The position numbers were made by a program, and so were the translations under genes. DNA of 64,000 nucleotides from Sutcliffiella tianshenii (GTDB lineage Bacteria > Bacillota > Bacilli > Bacillales > Bacillaceae_I): the NCBI RefSeq assembly GCF_016908565.1, contig NZ_JAFBED010000005.1, forward strand, positions 186,001-250,000, read 5' to 3'. The notes under the pieces were generated by a model. The model was not told the origin of the DNA, made no database searches, and saw only the letters and a list, made by a program, of their open reading frames with translations. Numbering within the stretch: the stretch's first letter is position 1; each line of letters begins with the position of its first letter. Positions 8,195 to 16,333 of the stretch are shown here, piece by piece.

Positions 8195-8427
8195 ACAACC
8201 ACCATTTGATCCTGTTGACAAAGAGGACAGCTGAACATATGAAGGCAAATATTTTCCGCCAGGCTATTCAAGTCCCCATCCACGAGCTTTAATACATCAA
8301 TATCCATATATGCGCTATAATCATCCAAGAAATCCGTCGCCTTCCCGCCATCCAGCATCAAGCTTCCACAAGACGCACACCTTGTTTCATATGAATCGAA
8401 TCCATTACATAAAGGACACATCGCCAT
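8185..8427 (-). CDS. Small zinc-ribbon-like protein, function unknown
   Basis: An 80-residue protein with three Cys pairs: CPLC at the N-terminus, CASC about 12 residues later, and CPLC near the C-terminus. The first two pairs suit a zinc ribbon. The middle is acidic (DFLDDYSAYMDIDVLKLVDGD). The ATG at 8427 is preferred over one 24 bases upstream because GGAGGGG lies seven bases before it. I do not recognise a named family. The gene is convergent with msmX and appears monocistronic. Confidence 0.75.
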   Translation of the reverse strand: MAMCPLCNGFDSYETRCASCGSLMLDGGKATDFLDDYSAYMDIDVLKLVDGDLNSLAENICLHMFSCPLCQQDQMVVVKE

Positions 8428-8528
8428 CCTTGCCCCTCCATTCCTGATCAAGTTTATTTTTTCTCAAACTGATGGAATTATGCTAGCTGCCAACCCCTTC
8501 GATATCCAATAATTACCTGTAAGAAAAA

Positions 8529-8559
8529 AGAATAAGGATTTTAAGAAATTCCTATAATA
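8529..8559 (+). promoter_or_regulatory. Candidate forespore promoter of the SASP gene
   Basis: AGAATA (8529-8534), an 18-base spacer and TATAATA (8553-8559) resemble a sigma-G promoter (TGnATA, CATnnTA). They would also serve as a weak sigma-A promoter, so assignment rests mainly on the downstream gene. Confidence 0.4.
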
Positions 8560-8581
8560 CAAGTAACAACTTACTACCAGA

Positions 8582-8642
8582 TGGACCAGGCCGAGAGCGC
8601 GGCAGGAATTTCTGCTGAACTGGTGCAAACCCAGTGGGTCCA
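8582..8642 (+). other. Structured 5' leader of the SASP mRNA
   Basis: TGGACC (8582-8587) pairs with GGTCCA (8637-8642). Inside are GCAG/CTGC (8602-8605 with 8612-8615) and ACTGG/CCAGT (8619-8623 with 8631-8635), and an alternative GCC/GGC pairing at 8590-8603. The result is a closed multibranch fold of 61 bases ending 16 bases before the ribosome site. I do not recognise it as a known riboswitch class. Confidence 0.5.
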
Positions 8643-8674
8643 ACCAAAACTATATTTCGAGGAGATGAATCAAC

Positions 8675-8878
8675 ATGGCAAACCAATCAAGAAATTCGTC
8701 TAATCAATTAGTAGCACCTGGAGCACAAGCAGCTATCGATCAAATGAAGTATGAAATCGCTTCTGAGTTCGGAGTTAACCTTGGTGCTGACACAACTGCT
8801 CGCGCTAACGGATCTGTTGGTGGAGAAATCACGAAGCGCCTAGTTCAAATGGCTGAGCAATCCCTAGGCGGAAGATAA
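8675..8878 (+). CDS. Alpha/beta-type small acid-soluble spore protein
   Basis: A 67-residue SASP that coats and protects DNA in the dormant spore. Family signatures are visible: [13 protein letters not shown], which contains the germination-protease site region (EIASEFGV), and [20 protein letters not shown]. The length is normal. GAGGAGA at 8659-8665 sets the ATG. It is an unlinked single gene with its own long leader and terminator, as is usual for forespore-expressed ssp genes. Which of the several ssp paralogues it represents cannot be decided from the sequence alone. Confidence 0.97.
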   Translation: MANQSRNSSNQLVAPGAQAAIDQMKYEIASEFGVNLGADTTARANGSVGGEITKRLVQMAEQSLGGR

Positions 8879-8921
8879 GTTTCAGTTTTTATGTAACACA
8901 TAATTTTATATGTATGGATCC

Positions 8922-8946
8922 AGGCACCTCATACTTTGGGGTGCCT
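8922..8946 (+). terminator. Terminator-like hairpin after the SASP gene
   Basis: AGGCACC (8922-8928) pairs with GGTGCCT (8940-8946). The following T tract is short (TTCCT), so efficiency may be modest. Confidence 0.6.
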
Positions 8947-9003
8947 TCCTAGTTGAGGGGATAAAAAAAGACCTCGCACAATACGAAGTCTCAAATACTA
9001 TAA

Positions 9004-9747
9004 TCATACTCCACTGCTTATCATTCGCAGGAATTGTTTTGTTCTTTCTGCTTTCGGGGATTCGAAAATCTCTTCAGGCTTTCCTTTTTCCACGATGACA
9101 CCTTTGTCCATGAAAATGACTTCATCTGCCACTTCACGTGCAAATTGCATTTCATGGGTGACAACAACCATGGTCATCCCCTCCTGGGCAAGCTCCTTCA
9201 TGACTCGAAGAACTTCGCCGACAAGCTCGGGATCCAGCGCGGATGTCGCCTCATCAAAAAGCATCACCTTCGGCTCCATCGCCAACGCTCTTGCAATGCC
9301 GACACGCTGCTGTTGTCCGCCTGAAAGCTGGAATGGATAAAAGTCCGCTTTGTCGCCAAGGCCAACCTTCACTAAAAGGCGTCTTGCCTTTTCTTCCACT
9401 TTTGCTTTTTGTTCCTTTTTCACCGTAATCGGCCCTTCCATCACATTTTGCAGGGCTGTCATATGGGGGAAAAGGTTATAGCTCTGGAACACCATCCCCG
9501 TCAACCTTCTGAAGCTGGCAATCTTACTGGAAGGAACCTTTGAGGAAAAGTCCAATGTTTGATTGTCTATGGATACTTTTCCGGCGGTTGGTGTCTCCAA
9601 AATATTCAAGCAGCGTAAAAGTGTCGTCTTTCCTGACCCGGATGGCCCGATGACGACCACTACTTTTCCCTGCTCCACATTTAAATCTATTCCTTTTAAT
9701 ACTTCTAAATCTCCGAACTGTTTGTATAAGCTCTCAACTGCAATCAT
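9004..9747 (-). CDS. tcyC: Cystine-type amino-acid ABC importer, ATPase
   Basis: A 247-residue polar amino-acid importer ATPase. Walker [10 protein letters not shown] lies near residues 33-41, the signature LSGGQQQR in the middle, Walker [13 protein letters not shown], and the H-loop [11 protein letters not shown]. It is the last gene of a three-gene unit, 15 bases after the permease gene. The binding protein of the unit is most like TcyA, so this is probably TcyC, powering L-cystine uptake. The ATPase sequence alone would not separate cystine from glutamine or arginine systems. No clear terminator was seen between its stop and the SASP terminator hairpin. Confidence 0.85.
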   Translation of the reverse strand: MIAVESLYKQFGDLEVLKGIDLNVEQGKVVVVIGPSGSGKTTLLRCLNILETPTAGKVSIDNQTLDFSSKVPSSKIASFRRLTGMVFQSYNLFPHMTALQNVMEGPITVKKEQKAKVEEKARRLLVKVGLGDKADFYPFQLSGGQQQRVGIARALAMEPKVMLFDEATSALDPELVGEVLRVMKELAQEGMTMVVVTHEMQFAREVADEVIFMDKGVIVEKGKPEEIFESPKAERTKQFLRMISSGV

Positions 9748-9762
9748 ATACTGAGCTCCTTT

Positions 9763-10464
9763 TTATTTTGCTACATACCGGTCTAATCGTCTTTCCAGCT
9801 GTCCTTGAACAAGGGAAAGCAAGAAGCAGATGATCCAATATAATGCTGCCGCCTGTGTATACAAGAGCAGGAATTCATAGTTGGTGGCTGCTATTTCCTG
9901 TGCCTTCCTGAACATTTCCGTCACCAATATCAAGGACGCCAGTGAGGTATCTTTGACAAGGCTGATGAAGGAATTGGATAACGGGGGAATGGACACCCTG
10001 GATGCTTGCGGTAAAATGATGCGTTTCAATGCCTGCGGGTAAGTCATTCCCATGGAATATGCCGCCTCCCACTGCCCTTTTGGCGTGGATAGGATGGCTG
10101 CGCGAATGATTTCTGATGCATATGCACCAAGATTGAGGGAAAATCCGATTACGGCAGCCGGGAAGGAATCAATGGTCACCCCTATGGAAGGCAAACCGTA
10201 GAAAATGATAAATAATTGCACCAACAGCGGCGTTCCCCTGATGATGGAAACATAGATCTTTGCGATGATCTGTAGCGGCTTGACCGAAGAAATACGTGCC
10301 AATGCCGTTAACACAGCAATCACGAGGCCAATGCTAAATGAAATCAATGTCAATGGAATCGTATAAGTGAGAGCACCCTTCACCAATGGGAGAAGGGAAC
10401 TCTGGGCAATGCTCATCATCCGGTCAAGTCTTTCAGGGTCTGAAAAAATACTAGTTAAGTACAT
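9763..10464 (-). CDS. tcyB: Cystine-type amino-acid ABC importer, permease
   Basis: A 233-residue HisM-type permease with about five membrane segments and the EAA coupling loop (EAAYSMGMTYPQALKRIILP). The ATG at 10464 is preferred; an upstream in-frame TTG at 10488 lies deeper inside the preceding gene. Even so, the start overlaps the 3' end of the binding-protein gene by 14 bases, which implies translational coupling. It forms the membrane channel of the TcyABC-type importer with the ATPase encoded immediately downstream. Confidence 0.85.
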   Translation of the reverse strand: MYLTSIFSDPERLDRMMSIAQSSLLPLVKGALTYTIPLTLISFSIGLVIAVLTALARISSVKPLQIIAKIYVSIIRGTPLLVQLFIIFYGLPSIGVTIDSFPAAVIGFSLNLGAYASEIIRAAILSTPKGQWEAAYSMGMTYPQALKRIILPQASRVSIPPLSNSFISLVKDTSLASLILVTEMFRKAQEIAATNYEFLLLYTQAAALYWIICFLLSLVQGQLERRLDRYVAK

Positions 10465-11272
10465 CTTCACCAAACCATTTCTCTGCAATCTTTGCGTAAG
10501 TGCCGTCTTCCACCATTTCTGCCAAAGCGCCGTTGACTGCCTCTACCAATTCGTCACTGCCCTTTCTGAACATAAATCCGCTTTTTGCAGCATCTTCATG
10601 CTCTGCCACAATCTTGATCGGTGCATTTGGACGGTTCTTTTGGAAATCGAGTACCGACAATTTATCATTGATCGTCACATCCACGCGATTAGAGGATAAC
10701 AATTCGATCGCTTCGTTGAAACCATTTACGCCGACAATCTCCGCTTTGTTTTCACGTGCAAGATCTGCGTAGTTGCTTGTCAATGATTGAGCAGATTTCT
10801 TTCCTTCGATGTCAGCAAATTCTTTTACGTCTCCATTGTCTTTATTCGCCACAACTACTGCTGTGCTTGTAATATAATGATCAGAGAAATCATACTTTTC
10901 CAGGCGATCCTCCCTGATGCCAACCTGGTTTGCGATCATATCAAAACGTTTTGCATCAAGGCCGGCAAACATGGCATCCCATTGCGTTTCCATGAACTTC
11001 GCTTCCACGCCCATACGCTTTGCCACTTCTTCTGCCACTTCTACATCAAACCCGGTAAGTTTACCGGAATCGTCATGAAAAGTGAATGGAGGGTATGTTC
11101 CTTCCGTCCCGATCAGAAGTGTTCCTTCTTCCTCCACTTTGCTAAGCAGATTTTCCTTTTCTTCTGCCTTGTCCCCTTCGCCTGTCTTTCCATCATTATT
11201 TGTAGTTCCACATGCCGCCAGAACAAATGCGAATGTGAACAATAGTGTAAATAGTGTTAAATATTTCTTCAT
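10451..11272 (-). CDS. tcyA: Cystine-binding lipoprotein
   Basis: A 273-residue substrate-binding lipoprotein. The lipobox LAAC places the lipidated Cys at residue 21. Segments LLIGTEGTYPPFTFHD, LTGFDVEVAEEVAKR, AGLDAKRFDMIANQVG, SAQSLTSNYADLA and KWFGEDV closely follow B. subtilis TcyA (YckK) as I remember it, which supports L-cystine as ligand. Glutamine or other polar amino acids remain possible. It is the first gene of the unit. A promoter candidate lies at 11324-11352. Confidence 0.88.
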   Translation of the reverse strand: MKKYLTLFTLLFTFAFVLAACGTTNNDGKTGEGDKAEEKENLLSKVEEEGTLLIGTEGTYPPFTFHDDSGKLTGFDVEVAEEVAKRMGVEAKFMETQWDAMFAGLDAKRFDMIANQVGIREDRLEKYDFSDHYITSTAVVVANKDNGDVKEFADIEGKKSAQSLTSNYADLARENKAEIVGVNGFNEAIELLSSNRVDVTINDKLSVLDFQKNRPNAPIKIVAEHEDAAKSGFMFRKGSDELVEAVNGALAEMVEDGTYAKIAEKWFGEDVLN

Positions 11273-11323
11273 CCTTTTTAAACCCCCAGTAATCTTATCA
11301 GAATTGTTTTATTAACATATTGT

Positions 11324-11352
11324 ATAGTATATAAAGTTCCTCTTGTTGTAAA
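11324..11352 (-). promoter_or_regulatory. Candidate promoter of the tcyABC-type unit
   Basis: On the minus strand, TTTACA (11352-11347) and TACTAT (11329-11324) are 17 bases apart. The match to sigma-A is moderate. I could not identify a convincing CymR site beside it. Confidence 0.4.
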
Positions 11353-11480
11353 GAGATTTGTTTCACCATTATCATTTCCTATTTCCGCGTTAATAATGTT
11401 GCGTTTCTTAACATCCCTTTGAATATCCATTACTCAACCTATACCCTGCACTTGAAAAGAGTAACTGGTCTTTTTGCATC

Positions 11481-11507
11481 AAAAAAAGAGCCGGGATATC
11501 CCGGCTC
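11481..11507 (-). terminator. Terminator of the bmr operon
   Basis: GAGCCGGGAT followed directly by ATCCCGGCTC (11488-11507) is a perfect 20-base palindrome. On the minus strand it is followed by seven Ts (11487-11481). Confidence 0.92.
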
Positions 11508-11516
11508 CTGATGATC

Positions 11517-13547
11517 TTATCCCGCCAAATGCTGGCCACCTTGTTGCAGCTCATACATTTGATAGTATTTCCCCTTACGTTCCATAAGTTCTATATGGTT
11601 TCCTCTTTCTACAATAGCCCCGCGATCCAATACAAGAATCTGATCTGCACTCTTGATGGTAGAAAGTCGGTGAGCGATGATAAAGGTCGTTCTTCCTTTT
11701 TTCAGCACTTCAAGTGCGTTTTGGATGACTGCCTCCGTCTCTGTATCAATGCTCGCTGTGGCTTCGTCCAAAATCAGGATTGCCGGGTCAAAGGCCAAAG
11801 CCCTTGCAAATGAGATGAGCTGTCTCTGTCCAGAAGAAAGCGTGCTTCCCTTTTCAATTACAGGTTCCTCCAACCCCTTGGGCAACGCGGAGATGAAATC
11901 CATTGCTCCTACATCCTCCAATGCTTTTTTTACCTTATCCATCGAGATGGATGGATCCTCCAAGCTTACATTGGATGCGATTGTACCGGAAAAAAGGAAT
12001 GGATCTTGCAGTACAATCCCCATATGCTGCCTGATTTCCTGCTTCGAAAGCTGCTGAATATCCTTTCCATCAATAAGGATTTTCCCTTTTTCAATATCAT
12101 AGAAGCGGAAAAGGAGGTTCATGATAGAGCTTTTCCCTGAACCTGTGTGACCGACAAGTGCCACTGTTTCCCCTTTTTGCGCCTGAAAGCTGATATCCTT
12201 CAGGACGTATTCATTCTCTTTGTATCCAAACGAGACCGATTCGAAGGAGACATTCCCTTCATAGCGGGGATGCTGTACATCCGATACTTCCACCCCTGCT
12301 TCATCCATCAATTCAAATACACGGGCTGCTGAAACACGTGCCTGCTCCAGGTTGGCCAACTGATTGACCATCCCTGTAATCGGTCCGAACATTCTTCCAA
12401 GGTAGTCCACATAAGCATACAGGACTCCCAATGAAATCATCGATCCGACCCCCAATGAAGCGCCACCGAAATACCAGATGACGACCACAAAGGAAATATT
12501 GCGCAAAACGCCGACAAGATTATGGGAAGTCAATGCGTTCAGGCTCAGCAGTTTGTTCTGATAGGTGAAATGCTCCTCGTTCCACGTTTCGAATTCTTCC
12601 TTCGCCTTCTTTTGGCGGCGAAACGCTTGAATGATCGTCATTCCCTGGATGGATTCATTGATGTTCCCGTTAATATCGCTTAACAATGCCCTGATCTTAT
12701 GATTGTACACTGATGCATACTTTCTATAGAAAATAAACCATATCACAAGTATCGGAATGAGAAGCAAGCTTATGGCTGCAAGCTTGGCATCCAACAGGAA
12801 TAAGGCAATATAGATCCCTGTAATATAGATCAGTCCCGAAAAGAACGTCGCAAGGACCGTTACATACAACTCCTTTATCGTTTCCGTATCATTGGTGATC
12901 CGAGAAACGACCTTGCCTGCAGGAAGATGATCAAAGTACTGGATCGGCAGCTTTTGAATCTGACCGAATACATCCTCCCTCATCTTTTGGATGATCCTGT
13001 TTGCCGATGTCTGAAGGTAATAACTCTGTCCGTACTGGAAAAATGATGATACTACAAGCAGGCCAAAATACAATGCAACCAGATACCCGATATATTTTAC
13101 CTCCGGCTGATAAAAGTCGATCAGTTCGCTGCTAGTGAGCCTAGTTGCCTCATAGGTGGCTGACTCTTCGCCTCGGGTAATGGTGAGTTCCCCATTTGCA
13201 GCCCTTCTCTCTCCATCAAAAGTGATTTCTGATGGAACAAAATAATACTCCCTGCCAACCTGGAGAACCCTCGCCGTATCCTTTCCTGATACATCTGTAT
13301 CTTCGGCACGGTCCTCGCGCAGATAGTACTTTCCATTGTAAAAGACTTTATCCTGTCCTTCTTCCCCTGTCGCAATCCACGTTTTTTCAATCCCCAGAAT
13401 GTGGTTATCGATCATACGTTTTGCAATGAATGGACCAGTTAGCTCTGCTGCAACTGCTATGGAAAGCATGATCAGTGCAATAATGATGATTTTCTTTTGT
13501 GTTAGGGCGTAGCGAAATAGCCGTTTCCCTGATTTTACTTCTTTCAT
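11517..13547 (-). CDS. bmrD: BmrD-like subunit of a heterodimeric multidrug ABC exporter
   Basis: A 676-residue half-transporter: six membrane helices, then an ATPase domain with Walker A GHTGSGKSS, signature LSSGQRQL and Walker B LILDEATASID carrying the catalytic Glu. Between the first two helices (about residues 50-140) it has a long hydrophilic insert, the extracellular domain known from BmrD of B. subtilis (YheH, about 673 residues). Its ATG overlaps the bmrC stop by four bases. The pair expels drugs using ATP; the canonical catalytic Glu is in this subunit. Confidence 0.93.
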   Translation of the reverse strand: MKEVKSGKRLFRYALTQKKIIIIALIMLSIAVAAELTGPFIAKRMIDNHILGIEKTWIATGEEGQDKVFYNGKYYLREDRAEDTDVSGKDTARVLQVGREYYFVPSEITFDGERRAANGELTITRGEESATYEATRLTSSELIDFYQPEVKYIGYLVALYFGLLVVSSFFQYGQSYYLQTSANRIIQKMREDVFGQIQKLPIQYFDHLPAGKVVSRITNDTETIKELYVTVLATFFSGLIYITGIYIALFLLDAKLAAISLLLIPILVIWFIFYRKYASVYNHKIRALLSDINGNINESIQGMTIIQAFRRQKKAKEEFETWNEEHFTYQNKLLSLNALTSHNLVGVLRNISFVVVIWYFGGASLGVGSMISLGVLYAYVDYLGRMFGPITGMVNQLANLEQARVSAARVFELMDEAGVEVSDVQHPRYEGNVSFESVSFGYKENEYVLKDISFQAQKGETVALVGHTGSGKSSIMNLLFRFYDIEKGKILIDGKDIQQLSKQEIRQHMGIVLQDPFLFSGTIASNVSLEDPSISMDKVKKALEDVGAMDFISALPKGLEEPVIEKGSTLSSGQRQLISFARALAFDPAILILDEATASIDTETEAVIQNALEVLKKGRTTFIIAHRLSTIKSADQILVLDRGAIVERGNHIELMERKGKYYQMYELQQGGQHLAG

Positions 13548-15301
13548 GTCAACACTTCGCCTCCTTTTGGCGACTGAACTTGCTGTCTTTCAAACTGTTC
13601 TTTGTACCATCCACCTGCTGCCATTAGTTGTTCATGGAGGCCCGACTCGACGATTTCCCCGTTTTCAAGCACGATGATCCAATCTGCATGCTGGACTGCT
13701 GATAAACGGTGAGTGGAGATGATGGTCGTTTTTCCTGAACGTTCATTTCTGATATTTTCAATGATGGTCGCTTCCGTTTTCGCATCGACTGCCGATAAGC
13801 TATCATCAAGGATCAAAATCTCAGGATTGGCGATCAATGCTCTTGCAATCGAAATCCTTTGCTTCTGTCCGCCTGATAGGGAAACACCTTTTTCCCCAAC
13901 CAGCGTCTGCAATCCTTCCGGTAGCATCTCCAGGTCTTTTGTGAATGCCGAGGATTCGATCGCCTTTGCTATCTCTTCATCTGTGGCATCCTGCTTCCCA
14001 AAAAGGATGTTTTCTTTTACCGTCCTGGAAAACAACACATGATCCTGTGGCACATAGCCGATCCATCCTTGTATCTCCTCAAGTGTGATTCTTTCCAGCG
14101 GGACGCCATCTATGGTGATTTTGCCTTTTCCGGTTGGATATTCCCTTAATAGTTGCTTGATGATGGTTGTTTTCCCGCTTCCTGTTTTCCCGACAATTCC
14201 AAGTGTCTGGCCCTTCTTTATATGGAAGGAAACCTTCTTCAAATTGTCCACAGTTGACGAAGGATATCGGAATGTAACCTCGTCGAAGTCAATGCTTGCC
14301 GGATCATTTACCGATATGGGTGAAGCATGGTCTGCTACATCCGCTTCATAGGCAAGCGTCTCATTGACACGATCAAGAGAAGCGTTCCCGCGTTGCATGA
14401 CGTTGATAAGCTCACCAATTGCGAACATCGGCCAGATCAACATCCCCAGGTATACGTTAAAGCTGACAAGCTCACCTAGTGTGATTTCCTTATGGAACAC
14501 GAGGTATGCCCCGTAACCGAGCCCGATCAGGTAGCTTGCCCCGACCAGCAGTTTAATGGTAGGTTCAAACAAAGAATCAATGATGGCAACTTTCACATTC
14601 TTTTTATACACATCATCCGTCATCTCATGGAATCTGCCCTGATCTGCCCGTTCCTGCACATAAGCACGGATGACCCGCACTCCTGCAATGGATTCGAGCA
14701 CCCTATCATTCATATCACCGAAAGCATCCTGGGCTTCTGTGAAGCGTTGATGAATCTTTTTCCCGTAAATATTCATGGCAAGTGCCATCAACGGCAATGG
14801 CAGAATGGCTGCGATTGTCAGTTTCCAGCTGATGAGGAACCCCATCGTCCCGAGAATGACAAGCATGAATGCACTGGAGTCTATAAGTGTCAGTACACCG
14901 AATCCGGCGGTGGTAGAAATCGCCTTCAGATCATTCGTTGCGCGCGCCATTAAATCACCGGTACGGTTTTTTTCATAAAATGTCGGTGTCATCTTTAAAA
15001 GATGTCCCATCAGCTTCGAGCGCAATGACCTTTCCACAAGGAATGAACTGCCAAAAAGCTGATACATCCATACATAAGTAATTCCATAGATTACAAAAGC
15101 AAGAAAGAATAAAAAGGCAACATATTGAAAAAGCCTTTCAGGTGTAAAAGCGCCTATTTGTATATCATCAATGGCCATTCCAATCATCTTTGGCGGGATG
15201 ATTTCCAAAAACCCCGCAAAAATGAGTAATGCAATGGCTACTGCATATCTTTTCCAATGCTCCTTAAAAAACCATCCTAATTTACCTAATACTGATAGCA
15301 T
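13544..15301 (-). CDS. bmrC: BmrC-like subunit of a heterodimeric multidrug ABC exporter
   Basis: A 585-residue half-transporter, the same length as B. subtilis BmrC (YheI). After six membrane helices the ATPase domain has Walker A GKTGSGKTT, signature LSGGQKQR and Walker B ILDDSLSAVD near residue 495. Asp replaces the catalytic Glu there, the degenerate site expected of the BmrC partner. GGAGAGGGG precedes the ATG. It is the first structural gene after a leader with two terminators (15470-15556) and an upstream leader peptide, so expression is probably induced by translation-inhibiting drugs. Confidence 0.93.
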   Translation of the reverse strand: MLSVLGKLGWFFKEHWKRYAVAIALLIFAGFLEIIPPKMIGMAIDDIQIGAFTPERLFQYVAFLFFLAFVIYGITYVWMYQLFGSSFLVERSLRSKLMGHLLKMTPTFYEKNRTGDLMARATNDLKAISTTAGFGVLTLIDSSAFMLVILGTMGFLISWKLTIAAILPLPLMALAMNIYGKKIHQRFTEAQDAFGDMNDRVLESIAGVRVIRAYVQERADQGRFHEMTDDVYKKNVKVAIIDSLFEPTIKLLVGASYLIGLGYGAYLVFHKEITLGELVSFNVYLGMLIWPMFAIGELINVMQRGNASLDRVNETLAYEADVADHASPISVNDPASIDFDEVTFRYPSSTVDNLKKVSFHIKKGQTLGIVGKTGSGKTTIIKQLLREYPTGKGKITIDGVPLERITLEEIQGWIGYVPQDHVLFSRTVKENILFGKQDATDEEIAKAIESSAFTKDLEMLPEGLQTLVGEKGVSLSGGQKQRISIARALIANPEILILDDSLSAVDAKTEATIIENIRNERSGKTTIISTHRLSAVQHADWIIVLENGEIVESGLHEQLMAAGGWYKEQFERQQVQSPKGGEVLT

Positions 15302-15340
15302 GTTATCCTGCCCCTCTCCGATTTCCTAGACCTTTGGCAC

Positions 15341-15397
15341 CTACCCATCATCTGAAGCCTCTCTGTATGTGATCAAAAGAACCATTGCTTTTTCCAT
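15341..15397 (-). CDS. Possible 18-codon minigene between the attenuator and bmrC
   Basis: AAGGGGGAAAT is well spaced before an ATG at 15397 that opens MEKAMVLLITYREASDDG and stops at 15341, 39 bases before bmrC. The frame also continues upstream without a stop to an ATG at 15565 (74 codons), but that start has only a weak ribosome site and the frame crosses both terminators. The minigene may couple ribosomes to bmrC or be a second sensing peptide. No homologue is known to me. Confidence 0.45.
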   Translation of the reverse strand: MEKAMVLLITYREASDDG

Positions 15398-15469
15398 TTT
15401 TAATTTCCCCCTTAAAATTTGTTTGGACCTCATCTTCTTTAGTGGAAGAATATAGAAATCTATGCAAAT

Positions 15470-15504
15470 AAAAAAAGGCACACCGAACGCCAGCCCGGTA
15501 TGCC
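15470..15504 (-). terminator. Second terminator in the bmr leader
   Basis: On the minus strand GGCATACCG (15504-15496) pairs with CGGTGTGCC (15485-15477), with one wobble, followed by seven Ts (15476-15470). It lies about 170 bases upstream of bmrC. Confidence 0.85.
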
Positions 15505-15652
15505 TGAGAATATCCCCAATAAAAAAGCACACGTCACGTTCATGCAGTGACCTGTGTTTGCACATTACTATTATCCCAATGAATACAAAATGATAAAGGT
15601 ATGGTCCCAGTCATGATTAATTCAGACTGAGTACGCGCTCAGGACAGGTCAC
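15502..15652 (-). promoter_or_regulatory. Antiterminator pairings of the bmr attenuator
   Basis: Leader segment GTGACCTGT (15652-15644) complements ACAGGTCAC (15555-15547), the 5' arm of the first terminator. The adjoining CCTGAG (15643-15638) complements CTCAGG (15508-15503), which overlaps the 5' arm of the second. Both leader segments lie inside the leader peptide reading frame, so a ribosome stalled upstream would leave them free to pair. Competing is a local CTGAG/CTCAG hairpin (15642-15627). Confidence 0.6.
15521..15556 (-). terminator. First terminator in the bmr leader
   Basis: On the minus strand CACAGGTCAC (15556-15547) pairs with GTGACGTGTG (15537-15528) at nine of ten positions, followed by C and six Ts. 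Its 5' arm is also perfectly complementary over nine bases to a segment of the upstream leader peptide gene (15652-15644), giving an alternative antiterminator. Confidence 0.8.
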
Positions 15653-15715
15653 GAGATCTATGAAGTTAAAAAGCTTACGTGCAACATCATCGAATACAAC
15701 AATTAAATTAATCAT
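15617..15715 (-). CDS. bmrB: Leader peptide of the bmr operon (BmrB-like)
   Basis: A 32-codon frame starting MINLIVVFDDVARKLFNF and ending RVLSLN. It has the strongest ribosome site of the region: AAGGAAAAGGAGGG ends seven bases before the ATG at 15715. Its codons for LVTC and PE contain the sequences that can pair with both downstream terminators. B. subtilis bmrCD is reported to be controlled by ribosome-mediated attenuation through a small gene, bmrB (about 53 codons); this frame is at the corresponding place but shorter. The function of the peptide as a translation sensor is inferred. Confidence 0.68.
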   Translation of the reverse strand: MINLIVVFDDVARKLFNFIDLVTCPERVLSLN

Positions 15716-15771
15716 TCTCGAGCCCTCCTTTTCCTTTAAAATAAAGTTTCATATAATTTCCACCCTCTAAA

Positions 15772-15799
15772 CTTATCACCGTGGACAAGATTTTGTCAA
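15772..15799 (-). promoter_or_regulatory. Promoter of the bmr leader and operon
   Basis: On the minus strand a perfect TTGACA (15799-15794) and GATAAG (15777-15772) are separated by 16 bases, about 55 bases before the leader peptide start. Confidence 0.6.
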
Positions 15800-15863
15800 T
15801 TACTAATTTTAAGATAATTAATGAGCGGTGCCGGAAAACAAATCAATAAAATAAAATTCAAGT

Positions 15864-15878
15864 CGGGGCCAGACCCCG
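15864..15878. repeat. GGGGCC-type palindromic element, short copy
   Basis: CGGGG (15864-15868) and CCCCG (15874-15878) flank CCAGA. It resembles the larger GGGGCCTGACCCC element after hmp. The rest of 15800-16004 shows only AT-rich sequence and a small ATTCTT/AAGAAT repeat (15964-15978). Confidence 0.5.
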
Positions 15879-16004
15879 GCAGGAGTATCATCATTCACGT
15901 CGAAGGCGCTGCAAATTCTTGAAGGAATATCATCTTCTCTTGCTATTTTTGGTGTTTACTGTTATTCTTAAGAAGAATTATTTTTGTTCGGTATGTAAGG
16001 ATTC

Positions 16005-16023
16005 AAAGTTAAGATTTAACTTT
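16005..16023 (+). promoter_or_regulatory. 8-bp inverted repeat upstream of the cold-shock gene
   Basis: AAAGTTAA (16005-16012) and TTAACTTT (16016-16023) pair perfectly around GAT, 67 bases before the csp start. TTGATA at 16028 with TAATAC 18 bases later is a promoter candidate just downstream, so the repeat may be an operator or part of a cold-shock leader. Confidence 0.4.
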
Positions 16024-16089
16024 CGCCTTGATATTGTTTGAGCAAGAATAGTAATACATTTGTGCGTAAAGCACATAGGAGGTAACAAC

Positions 16090-16290
16090 ATGTTACAAGG
16101 TACAGTAAAATGGTTTAACGCAGAAAAAGGATTCGGATTCATCGAGCGCCAAGACGGAGACGACGTATTCGTACACTTCTCAGCTATCCAAGGCGAAGGT
16201 TTCAAATCTTTAGAAGAAGGTCAACAAGTTACATTTGAAATCGTTCAAGGTAACCGTGGCGACCAAGCAGCTAACGTAACTAAAGCATAA
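16090..16290 (+). CDS. csp: CspA-family cold-shock protein
   Basis: A 66-residue single cold-shock domain that binds single-stranded RNA and DNA and keeps mRNA unfolded. Both RNA-binding motifs are present: KGFGFIE (RNP1) and VFVHFSAI (RNP2). The length equals B. subtilis CspB/CspC/CspD; the start [10 protein letters not shown] and the body [10 protein letters not shown] resemble CspB most. AGGAGG lies nine bases before the ATG at 16090, which rules out the in-frame start 30 bases upstream. It is a single-gene unit with a strong terminator. Confidence 0.95.
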   Translation: MLQGTVKWFNAEKGFGFIERQDGDDVFVHFSAIQGEGFKSLEEGQQVTFEIVQGNRGDQAANVTKA

Positions 16291-16303
16291 TTTTTCAAAA
16301 GAT

Positions 16304-16333
16304 AAAAAAGGCTCCCACTTCGGGGGCCTTTTT
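16304..16333 (+). terminator. Terminator of the cold-shock gene
   Basis: GGCTCCC (16310-16316) pairs with GGGGGCC (16322-16328), including one G-T pair, followed by TTTTTG; an A run precedes the stem. Confidence 0.88.

Noticed and set aside
8582-8642. T-box or known riboswitch before the SASP gene
   Set aside because: The T-box sequence and specifier layout are missing and no known aptamer core was recognised.
15341-15565. Single 74-codon bmrB gene across both terminators
   Set aside because: Its ATG has only a weak ribosome site and the frame is interrupted in RNA by two terminators; the 32-codon upstream frame has a far stronger ribosome site. Not fully excluded.
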